A DNA stretch of 64,000 bases from an uncultured Prevotella sp. (lineage in GTDB: Bacteria; Bacteroidota; Bacteroidia; Bacteroidales; Bacteroidaceae), in contig UQHJ01000004.1 of NCBI GenBank assembly GCA_900540885.1, positions 10,418-74,417 of the forward strand, written 5' to 3'. Shown here one piece after another: positions 8,462 through 17,213 of this stretch; positions within the stretch are counted from its first letter, which is position 1; every line of letters starts with the position of its first letter. The notes beneath the pieces were generated by a model. The model made no database searches, was not told the origin of the DNA, and saw only the letters and a list, made by a program, of their open reading frames with translations. A program made the translations under genes and the position numbers.

Positions 8462-9913
8462 ATGAAGCAATCAGATAAAACAAAGCATTTATTATCGCTG
8501 ATTCGTAGTGGTGAGCCGATGACATTTGGGCAGCGATTACGGTTGGTGGTATATCTTAGTGTTCCAGCGATTATAGCTCAATTGTCGTCAATTGTGATGC
8601 AATATATAGATGCCTCAATGGTGGGTAGTTTGGGAGCTGAAGCTTCGGCTTCAATTGGATTGGTATCAACTACCACGTGGTTATTTGGGGGATTGTGTTC
8701 GGCTGCGTCAACAGGTTTTACGGTGCAAGTGGCACATCGGATAGGAGCTGGCGATATGCAAGGAGCACGTGCTGTGTTGCGCCAGTCGTTTACAGCCATA
8801 GTGATATGGGGATTGGCCGTATCAGTGTTAGGTATGTCGATAAGCACGTATTTACCCTATTGGTTGGGAGGCGATGTGGCTATACGGCATGATGCCTCGC
8901 TTTACTTCTTCATATTCTCGCTCTTTCTTCCTGCACTACAGTTAAGCTTTTTAGCAAGTGGCATGTTGCGTTGTAGTGGCAATATGCATGTAGCGAGTCT
9001 GTTAGGTGTGTCGATGTGTATGCTCGATGTGTTGCTCAACTTTTTCTTGATATTTCCTACACGCTATTTAAGCGTAGGTGGATATGATGTGCCTATATTC
9101 GGGGCAGGTTTAGGCGTTGGCGGAGCTGCTTTAGGTACGGTCGTGGCAGAGTCGTTAGTAGCAGCCGTAATGTTGTGGTATTTATGGTATCGCTCTCCAG
9201 AGTTAAGTTTGGCAAAGAATAAAGGCTGCTTTCGTCCGAAACTTGATACCATACGGAAGGCCTTGCGTATCGGTCTACCAATGGGCATAGAGCATACCAT
9301 CATCTGTTGTGCACAAATAATGATTACCGTAATCGTAGCGCCGTTAGGCATTTGTGCGATAGCAGCCAATTCGTTTGCCATAACGGCCGAGAGCCTTTGC
9401 TATATGCCAGGCTATGGCATAGCCGACGCAGCTACCACTTTGGTAGGGCAGAGCTTTGGTGCAGGAAGGCGAGATCTAACACGCAGCTTTGCCTATATAA
9501 CCGTCTTTATGGGCATGGCCGTAATGAGTGTAATGGGCGTTTTGATGTATGCTTTCGCTCCACAGATAATCGGCATTATGACCCCCGTTGATGAAATTCG
9601 TCAGCTTGGTACAATGGCATTGCGCATAGAAGCCTTTGCTGAACCCATGTTTGCCGCTTCGATTGTAGCATACGGAGTGTTTGTGGGAGCGGCCAGTACG
9701 TTGATACCCTGCTTAATGAATTTCTTTAGTATTTGGGCCGTCCGCTTGTCGTTAGCAGCGCTGCTTGCTCCTTCGTTCGGCTTGAAGGGAGTATGGATAG
9801 CGATGTGTGTAGAGCTGAGTTTCCGTGGTGTAATATTCTTAATACGTCTATTCCGTCAACGCTGGTTGAAAGTCATTCCGTTAAGAAGCGATGGCCAAAC
9901 CGAAGGGCAGTAA
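8462..9913 (+). CDS. MATE family efflux transporter
   Basis: A multidrug/toxin extrusion antiporter of the inner membrane, 483 residues with about 12 hydrophobic segments. The two MatE repeats are visible: the first begins at LVVYLSVPAIIAQLSSIVMQYIDASMVG, split by its conserved membrane-entry and gating residues, and the second at LRIGLPMGIEHTI. The drug and coupling ion cannot be read from sequence. Base composition is back to that of the chromosomal core, so the R-M island ends in the 27-base gap at 8435-8461. A shared transcript with the island is possible but not required. Confidence 0.92.
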   Translation: MKQSDKTKHLLSLIRSGEPMTFGQRLRLVVYLSVPAIIAQLSSIVMQYIDASMVGSLGAEASASIGLVSTTTWLFGGLCSAASTGFTVQVAHRIGAGDMQGARAVLRQSFTAIVIWGLAVSVLGMSISTYLPYWLGGDVAIRHDASLYFFIFSLFLPALQLSFLASGMLRCSGNMHVASLLGVSMCMLDVLLNFFLIFPTRYLSVGGYDVPIFGAGLGVGGAALGTVVAESLVAAVMLWYLWYRSPELSLAKNKGCFRPKLDTIRKALRIGLPMGIEHTIICCAQIMITVIVAPLGICAIAANSFAITAESLCYMPGYGIADAATTLVGQSFGAGRRDLTRSFAYITVFMGMAVMSVMGVLMYAFAPQIIGIMTPVDEIRQLGTMALRIEAFAEPMFAASIVAYGVFVGAASTLIPCLMNFFSIWAVRLSLAALLAPSFGLKGVWIAMCVELSFRGVIFLIRLFRQRWLKVIPLRSDGQTEGQ

Positions 9914-9966
9914 TTAAGGTTATATATTCCGTAATATGTCTACCTAAGTAGTTTACTTTTAATTTG

Positions 9967-9974
9967 TACTTTTG
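9967..9974 (+). promoter_or_regulatory. -7 promoter box TACTTTTG for the DUF3737 gene
   Basis: TACTTTTG fits TAnnTTTG. No exact TTTG lies at the -33 position, only TTTA-rich sequence. With transcription starting near 9981, the ATG at 10000 rather than that at 9979 would be the start of the next gene. Confidence 0.5.
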
Positions 9975-9999
9975 CGGTATGATAAATAAATGCGAAATC

Positions 10000-10848
10000 A
10001 TGGAAGTAATAAAAGATGAGAAATTTTATGGCGAACGTCCTTTGTTTGCCATTAAGCATACGCGACTTGAAAATGTAACAATCGTTGATGGCGAGTCGGG
10101 CATAAAGTGTTGTGAAGACCTTGAAGCAACGGGATGCCATTTTTATGGCAAGTACCCTTGGTGGCATGTTAAGGGTTCGGTTATAGACCATTGCTATTTT
10201 GCCCCCGAATCACGTAGTGCCATTTGGTATTCAGATGATATGAAAATGAGTGATTGCGTGATAGATGGCCCAAAGTTCTTCCGCGAAATGAATAACTTGC
10301 AGCTACACAAGGTCGTAATCAACGATGCAGATGAAACCTTCTGGAAGGTAAATGGCTTGAAGTTGACGGACGTTGAGCTACACGGCGGTACATATCCCTT
10401 CATGTTCTGTCAAAACGTTGAAGTTGATGGCTTAGTAAGTGATGCGAAGTATGTCTTTCAGTACGTAAAGAATGTAGTAGTGCGCAATGCTAAGATTACG
10501 ACGAAAGATGCCTTTTGGGAGGTAGAGAACGTAACTATCTATGACTCCGAACTCAATGGAGAGTATTTGGGTTGGCACTCGAAACATCTTCGCCTTGTCA
10601 ATTGCCACATAACAGGCGAACAACCATTGTGCTATGCCCAGGATTTAGTTTTGGAGAATTGTACCTTTGGTCCAGATTGCGACCGAATGTTTGAAGACTC
10701 AACCATTCAGGCGGACATTCGTGGCGCAGTAACAAACATTAAAAATCCGATGTCAGGGCGCATCGTAGCTGATGCGATAGGTTCCGTTACGATAGACGAA
10801 CACATAAAGTCGCCTGCAAATTGTGAAATCGTTATCAGAGAAAAGTAA
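10000..10848 (+). CDS. DUF3737 family protein
   Basis: A 282-residue protein with the family opening IKDEKFYGERPLFAIKH, followed by a run of about 22-residue turns rich in C/N/D (LENVTIVDGESGIKC, LEATGCHFYGKYPWW, LVNCHITGEQPLCYA). Such regularly spaced short strands are typical of a right-handed parallel beta-helix. The family is found in gut and oral Firmicutes and Bacteroidetes and has no established function. No signal peptide is present, so it should be cytosolic. ATG 10000 is chosen because the promoter box lies at 9967-9974; the in-frame ATG 9979 is the alternative. It lies 10 bases before the MalY-like gene, so the two probably form an operon. Confidence 0.85.
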   Translation: MEVIKDEKFYGERPLFAIKHTRLENVTIVDGESGIKCCEDLEATGCHFYGKYPWWHVKGSVIDHCYFAPESRSAIWYSDDMKMSDCVIDGPKFFREMNNLQLHKVVINDADETFWKVNGLKLTDVELHGGTYPFMFCQNVEVDGLVSDAKYVFQYVKNVVVRNAKITTKDAFWEVENVTIYDSELNGEYLGWHSKHLRLVNCHITGEQPLCYAQDLVLENCTFGPDCDRMFEDSTIQADIRGAVTNIKNPMSGRIVADAIGSVTIDEHIKSPANCEIVIREK

Positions 10849-10858
10849 AGTAAAAGAC

Positions 10859-12025
10859 ATGAATTTCGATTTTGACAAAGTCGTTCCCCGCCGTGATACC
10901 AATTCCTATAAGTGGGACAGCGCCTCCGATGCTGATGTGCTACCGATGTGGGTGGCCGATATGGATTTCAAGACGTCTCCCGCCATTATCGCTGCCTTAC
11001 AACGCCGAGTGGCGCATGGCATATTTGGCTATACGCGCGTTCCCGAAAGCTATTATCAAGCCGTAACGTCGTGGTTTGCACGTCGGCATGCGTGGCAGGT
11101 GGAGAAGGATTGGATAATATATACGTCTGGCGTGGTGCCAGCCATATCAGCTGTATTAAAGGCCCTGACGCAGCCAGGCGATAAAGTATTGGTCCAAACG
11201 CCAGTTTATAATTGCTTCTTCTCTTCCATTCGTAATAATGGGTGCGATATCGTATCGTCGCCCTTAGTCTATACTGGTCATACTTACGAGATTGATTTCG
11301 ATGACTTAGCGCAGAAAGCTGCTGATCCACAAGTAAAGGTAATGTTGTTATGCAATCCCCACAATCCTGCTTGTAGAGTTTGGACGCGTGAGGAACTCAC
11401 GCGTATTGGCGAGATATGTTTGCGTCATAACGTGACCGTTGTCTCGGACGAGATACATTGTGAATTGGTAATGCCAGGCCAGTGTTATACTCCTTTCGCT
11501 TCCCTATCAGCAGAATTTTTACAACATTCCGTAACGTGCATATCGCCCAGCAAAGCCTTCAATATAGCAGGATTGCAGATTGCCAACATCGTTTGCGCCG
11601 ATGCTCAGATGCGTGCACGCATTGACCGAGCCATTAACGACAATGAGGTGTGCGATGTCAATCCCTTCGGAGTTATAGCCACTGAGGCCGCTTATAATGA
11701 AGGAGAGGAATGGTTAAACCAATTGATAGACTATATATGGGGCAATTATCAGTATATGCGTGACTTCTGTCACGAGCATTTACCTTCCTTCCCCATAGCC
11801 GATTTAGAAGGTACGTATCTTGTGTGGATGGATTGTAGTAAGTTAAATACGAAGTCCAGCGAACTTGAAGAACAGCTAATTGATGAGGCTAAATTATGGT
11901 TGAATGCAGGAAACTTGTATGGATCAGCAGGTGAAGGCTTTATGCGATGGAATATAGCTTGTCCGCGTGCTACTTTGGTTGAAGGATTAAGCCGGTTTAG
12001 ACGCTATGTAGAAAAGTTTACATAG
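10859..12025 (+). CDS. MalY/PatB family PLP-dependent C-S lyase (aminotransferase fold)
   Basis: 388 residues, fold type I PLP enzyme of the MalY/PatB subgroup, which cleaves cystathionine or cysteine to pyruvate, ammonia and a thiol. The opening FDKVVPRRDTNSYKWD and WVADMDFKTSP are family hallmarks. The Schiff-base lysine is in SPSKAFNIAGLQIAN, the PLP-contacting Asp in VVSDEIHCELV, and the carboxylate-binding Arg near the end in MRWNIACPR. The frame is open from 10823 but that overlaps the upstream gene; ATG 10859 matches the family N-terminus. Substrate choice (cystathionine beta-lyase in methionine synthesis or cysteine desulfhydrase) cannot be decided from sequence. Confidence 0.9.
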   Translation: MNFDFDKVVPRRDTNSYKWDSASDADVLPMWVADMDFKTSPAIIAALQRRVAHGIFGYTRVPESYYQAVTSWFARRHAWQVEKDWIIYTSGVVPAISAVLKALTQPGDKVLVQTPVYNCFFSSIRNNGCDIVSSPLVYTGHTYEIDFDDLAQKAADPQVKVMLLCNPHNPACRVWTREELTRIGEICLRHNVTVVSDEIHCELVMPGQCYTPFASLSAEFLQHSVTCISPSKAFNIAGLQIANIVCADAQMRARIDRAINDNEVCDVNPFGVIATEAAYNEGEEWLNQLIDYIWGNYQYMRDFCHEHLPSFPIADLEGTYLVWMDCSKLNTKSSELEEQLIDEAKLWLNAGNLYGSAGEGFMRWNIACPRATLVEGLSRFRRYVEKFT

Positions 12026-12039
12026 GATGCTTACGGATT

Positions 12040-12134
12040 AAGGGGTGTTCTAAAATAATTTTTTTAGAACACCCCTTAGTAGAAGTGGGTGTGTCAAGAT
12101 GTCAATTCTCATGAAATGACATCTTGATACACCC
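12040..12134. terminator. Two consecutive inverted repeats between convergent genes (bidirectional terminator)
   Basis: The first hairpin has 16-base arms (12040-12055 and 12062-12077) rich in T on one side and A on the other. The second has 18-base near-perfect arms (12087-12104 and 12117-12134). They separate the convergent malY-like and citrate synthase genes. The first hairpin's ends, GGGGTGTTCTAA and TTAGAACACCCC, resemble the terminal repeats of the MITE family at 24860, so it may be a MITE derivative used as terminator. Confidence 0.75.
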
Positions 12135-12145
12135 TAAAATGTTAT

Positions 12146-13495
12146 TTATCTTTCAGTCACAGGTTTATATTCTTTTAACTCAGCTACGCAACGGTAAGCA
12201 GGACGAATGATGCGTCGACCCACGAAGCCAAGTTCTTCATTGCGGTGAGCACACCAACCCACGATGCGAGCCATGGCAAAAAGTGGTGTGTATATCTCAA
12301 TGGGGAGGCCGATGAGGTCGTAAACGAAACCAGAGTAGAAGTCGACGTTGGCGCAAAGTTTCTTGCTGCGTCCTTTAATATCGTAAACGGCTTCAACCGA
12401 AAGTTTCTCAATGCGCTCCATAAACTCAAACTCTTCGGTGCGTCCTTTCTCCTCGGCTAACTTACGAGCCATTTCTTTCAGTAACACAGCGCGTGGGTCG
12501 GATAGCGTATAAACCGCGTGTCCTATACCATATATTAAGCCTGTACCGTCATAAGCCTCTTTCTTAACAATCTTGTGTAGATAGTGGCTTATCTCTTCTT
12601 CGTCGTCCCAATGGCGAATGTTCTGTTTCAAGTGTTCGATCATGTGGTGTACACGAATGTTGGCACCGCCATGCTTAGGACCTTTGAGAGAACCGATACC
12701 GGCGGCAATAGAAGAATACGTGTCGGTACAGGTTGACGAGGTGACGCGAACGGTAAATGTAGAGTTATTACCACCGCCATGCTCAGCTTGTAATATCAGC
12801 AGAAGGTCGAGCGTGCGTGCATCAAGAGGCGTGTAGTGATTGCCCAAGAGCATATAAAGGAAATTCTCGGCTAACGAGAAACCTTCTTTCGGGTGGCGAA
12901 TGTGAAGCGAGCGGCCCAAAGCCTTATGACGCAACATGTTATAAGCATAAGCAATGATAGTCGGGAACTTAGAGATAAGTTCGATGCTTTGCCGCATCAG
13001 ATTATCGCGCGAGATGTCGTCGGGGTTAGCGTCGTAGGTGTAGAGTTCGAGTACACTGCGAGCTAATATGTTCATGATGTCGCTGCCCTCCAACTCTACA
13101 ATGTTAAGCGTAGTCTTTGACATCAATGGCATATTGTCAATGAGCAGGCGTCGGAACTGCTCCAACTCTTCAGTATCAGGCAGTCTGCCTGAGAGGAGTA
13201 GGTAAGCCACCTCTTCAAATCCAAAGCGTTCTTCTTTCAGTACAGCGTGTACCAAGTCAGCTATTTCGTATCCTCTGAAAAAGAGTTTACCCTCAATAGG
13301 TTGAAGCCCTTCTTCTGTTCGTTCGTAGCCAACAACGTTACCAATGTTCGTCAGTCCAACGAGTACACCCGTACCATCTTCATTACGCAGTCCGCGCTTT
13401 ACGTCAAGCTTCCTAAAGAGTTCGGCATCAATCTTGATGCAGCTCTTCATGTTGTCAGACAACTTATATATAAGGTATTCTTTCTTATCTGTCAT
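12146..13495 (-). CDS. gltA: Citrate synthase
   Basis: Condenses oxaloacetate and acetyl-CoA to citrate; 449 residues. Visible are the substrate-binding FRGYEI region, the active-site HGGGNNSTFTVRV, the SLKGPKHGGAN histidine motif, GIGHAVYTLSDPRA with its catalytic His, and the late Asp in NVDFYSGFVYDLIGLP. The longer branch with an N-terminal about 60-residue extension fits the form common in Bacteroides and Prevotella. The frame is open to 13558, but that extension overlaps the icd stop region; ATG 13495 is 13 bases after icd and is chosen. It is the last gene of an acn-icd-gltA operon. Confidence 0.95.
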   Translation of the reverse strand: MTDKKEYLIYKLSDNMKSCIKIDAELFRKLDVKRGLRNEDGTGVLVGLTNIGNVVGYERTEEGLQPIEGKLFFRGYEIADLVHAVLKEERFGFEEVAYLLLSGRLPDTEELEQFRRLLIDNMPLMSKTTLNIVELEGSDIMNILARSVLELYTYDANPDDISRDNLMRQSIELISKFPTIIAYAYNMLRHKALGRSLHIRHPKEGFSLAENFLYMLLGNHYTPLDARTLDLLLILQAEHGGGNNSTFTVRVTSSTCTDTYSSIAAGIGSLKGPKHGGANIRVHHMIEHLKQNIRHWDDEEEISHYLHKIVKKEAYDGTGLIYGIGHAVYTLSDPRAVLLKEMARKLAEEKGRTEEFEFMERIEKLSVEAVYDIKGRSKKLCANVDFYSGFVYDLIGLPIEIYTPLFAMARIVGWCAHRNEELGFVGRRIIRPAYRCVAELKEYKPVTER

Positions 13496-13508
13496 CGTGT
13501 TGTAGTTT

Positions 13509-14690
<1,182 letters not shown>

Positions 14691-14754
14691 CTTAATTCGT
14701 TTTATGTTGTTAGAAAGCTTGTCGAAATGAGTTTCTCTTCCTTTTGGGTACTTC

Positions 14755-17001
14755 TTAAAGTGCTGCTAAGGCAGAACCCGCTTTGAACCACTTTATCTGC
14801 AATTCATTATAAGTATGTTGCGCTGTGATGTTGTCAGTGCTTCCGTCCGTATGGTGAACGACTATCTGAATGGGGGTACCAACGTGAATGTCAGCGCAAG
14901 CAACGTCAAACGTGTCGCTCTCCTTAATCTTTTCGTAGTCCGAAGGTTGAACAAAAGTAAGAGCTAAGATGCCCTGCTTCTTCAAGTTCGTTTCGTGAAT
15001 GCGTGCAAAGCTTTTAGCAAGTACCACTTTCACGCCCAAGTAGCGAGGCTCCATGGCAGCGTGTTCACGGCTTGAGCCTTCTCCATAATTATCTTCAGCC
15101 ACGATAATGCTACCGCCGCATTCGTTGCGATAGTGTTCTGCTACTTTCCAAACCTCACATTTATTGCTGTTCAGTGAGTCGGTTACGATGCCAGCTTCGC
15201 CCGTAAAGGCATTAATTGCTCCTAATAAGAGGTTACGTGAAATATTTTGTAAGTGACCGCGATAGCGCAACCAAGGACCAGCCATTGAAATGTGATCTGT
15301 CGTACATTTTCCTTTCGTTTTGATCAGCAGTGGAAGGTGTGTAAAGTCATTACCGTCCCATGGAGCGAATGGGGCAAGTCGTTGTAGGCGTTCGCTATCG
15401 GGAGCAATGTTTACGACCTGATTGGGGTTAGGCTGTGAAGCGTAGGCTGGTTTGCTATTAACTACCTTATCGTCCTCTGTGTTATACCCCTTTTGTGGCA
15501 ACGCCTCACCCATGGGGGCAAACGCTGGCCAGTGGGTTGAAGTCGAAGGGTGTTCGAGTAGTGTACCCGTAAAGGCATAACCCACGGCCACTTCGGGAGA
15601 AGTAATAAAAGCATGCGTGTTAGGATTGCCGTCGGCACGTTTCGCAAAGTTGCGGTTAAAGCTCGTGACGATGCTATTGCGACGCGTGTTGTCGTCAGTA
15701 ATTCTTTTCCATTGACCAATGCAAGGGCCACAAGCGTTAGTCATAATCGTAGCCCCCGCTTCCGTGAAGATTTGTAGAATGCCGTCACGCTCCGCTGTGG
15801 CATGAACCAATTCCGAACCGGGACAGACAATAAGTTGAGCTTTCAGTTCATATCCATGCTCTCTATAGAATTTTACAACAGAGGCGGCACGTGCCATGTC
15901 TTGATAAGAAGAGTTGGTGCAAGAGCCTATTAAGCACACGTCCACCTTTTCGGGGTAACCTTCGTTTGTTACGGTTTGTGGCATAAGGCTGATGCTGCGT
16001 GCTGCGTCAGGAGTAAACGGACCATTAATATAAGGAGTGAGTTCGTCTAAGTTGATGGTAATGAACTCGTTGTAATACGCTTCGGGGTGAGCTAACACTT
16101 CGTCATCGGCTCGCAAATCGTTAGCTATCTCATTAGCCAAGTGCGCTACCTCTTGTCGGTTGGTAGCTTCGAGGTAAGCCCCCATTTGCTGGTCGTATGC
16201 AAACATTGAAGTCGTAGCTCCCACTTCAGCTCCCATATTGCAGATAGTAGCTTTACCCGTAGCGGGAATGCTTTCAGCGCCAGGACCAAAATATTCAATA
16301 ATGGCGTTTGTTCCGCCTTTGGTTGTAAGTTTACCTGCAAGGTATAGAATAACGTCTTTAGGTGAAGCCCAACTTGAAAGTTTACCGATTAGCTTAACAC
16401 CGATGAGTCGGGGCACTTTCAATTCCCAAGTGCTTCCAACCATGACGTCAACGGCATCAGCTCCGCCTACGCCAATTGCAGCCATACCCAGACCGCCTGC
16501 GTTGGGGGTGTGAGAGTCGGTGCCCACCATCATGCCACCAGGGAAGGCATAGTTCTCTAATACCACTTGGTGAATAATGCCTGCTCCAGGTCCCCAAAAT
16601 CCCATGCCGTATCGTTCGGCAGCAGAATGCAAGAAGTCGTAAACCTCTTTATTGGTCTGCTTGGCGGTAGGTAAGTCAATCGAAGCTCCTTTGTAAGCTT
16701 GTATTAAGTGGTCGCAATGAATGGTACTTGGTACAGCAGCGCTATCGCGGCCAGCATTCATAAACTGCAAAATGGCCATTTGTGCAGTGGCATCTTGCAT
16801 GCAGACACGATTCGGATAGAATTGTGCGTAGTCTTGTCCACGTTTAAAGCCGCCTTTCTGCAGTGTAGAGGAGTCGGCAAGGTGGGCAAATAACACCTTC
16901 TCGGCATAAGTTAATGGTTTGCCTATTTGTTTGCGTACGTTCTTTATGCGTTCCATGTAGGTTGCATAAAAGGTACGAATCATGTCTAAATCGTATATCA
17001 T
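14755..17001 (-). CDS. acnA: Aconitate hydratase, mitochondrial type
   Basis: Isomerises citrate to isocitrate with a [4Fe-4S] cluster; 748 residues, like the mitochondrial/Bacteroidetes branch (about 750) rather than the longer AcnA of E. coli. Cluster ligands are Cys361 in GSCTNSS and Cys424 and Cys427 in [10 protein letters not shown], close to the numbering of the mammalian mitochondrial enzyme. HCDHLI and the swivel-domain SSREHAA motif are also present. It is the first gene of the acn-icd-gltA operon, which gives the cell the oxidative branch to 2-oxoglutarate. The start ATG 17001 lies about 90 bases downstream of a TATATTTG box. Confidence 0.95.
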   Translation of the reverse strand: MIYDLDMIRTFYATYMERIKNVRKQIGKPLTYAEKVLFAHLADSSTLQKGGFKRGQDYAQFYPNRVCMQDATAQMAILQFMNAGRDSAAVPSTIHCDHLIQAYKGASIDLPTAKQTNKEVYDFLHSAAERYGMGFWGPGAGIIHQVVLENYAFPGGMMVGTDSHTPNAGGLGMAAIGVGGADAVDVMVGSTWELKVPRLIGVKLIGKLSSWASPKDVILYLAGKLTTKGGTNAIIEYFGPGAESIPATGKATICNMGAEVGATTSMFAYDQQMGAYLEATNRQEVAHLANEIANDLRADDEVLAHPEAYYNEFITINLDELTPYINGPFTPDAARSISLMPQTVTNEGYPEKVDVCLIGSCTNSSYQDMARAASVVKFYREHGYELKAQLIVCPGSELVHATAERDGILQIFTEAGATIMTNACGPCIGQWKRITDDNTRRNSIVTSFNRNFAKRADGNPNTHAFITSPEVAVGYAFTGTLLEHPSTSTHWPAFAPMGEALPQKGYNTEDDKVVNSKPAYASQPNPNQVVNIAPDSERLQRLAPFAPWDGNDFTHLPLLIKTKGKCTTDHISMAGPWLRYRGHLQNISRNLLLGAINAFTGEAGIVTDSLNSNKCEVWKVAEHYRNECGGSIIVAEDNYGEGSSREHAAMEPRYLGVKVVLAKSFARIHETNLKKQGILALTFVQPSDYEKIKESDTFDVACADIHVGTPIQIVVHHTDGSTDNITAQHTYNELQIKWFKAGSALAAL

Positions 17002-17088
17002 TGCTTTAGTTGTTTAGAGATGCTCTGTTTTTGATAGATATGTGATACAAAGCGTTGTAGCTTTGTATCAGTTGGTATTTATTTATTG

Positions 17089-17096
17089 CAAATATA
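17089..17096 (-). promoter_or_regulatory. -7 promoter box TATATTTG for the acn-icd-gltA operon
   Basis: On the minus strand 17096-17089 reads TATATTTG, a match to TAnnTTTG. A TTTG at the -33 distance is not evident. The leader to the aconitase ATG would be about 80 bases. Confidence 0.5.
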
Positions 17097-17213
17097 ATAC
17101 AAAATGTTTATATGATACCGAGAATGCTTACATAAATTTATATTTATAGGTAAAATATGGCATATTTGTAACTTTATTTATGCAGAACATCCCTTTTTTG
17201 AAAAAAGCCTTAC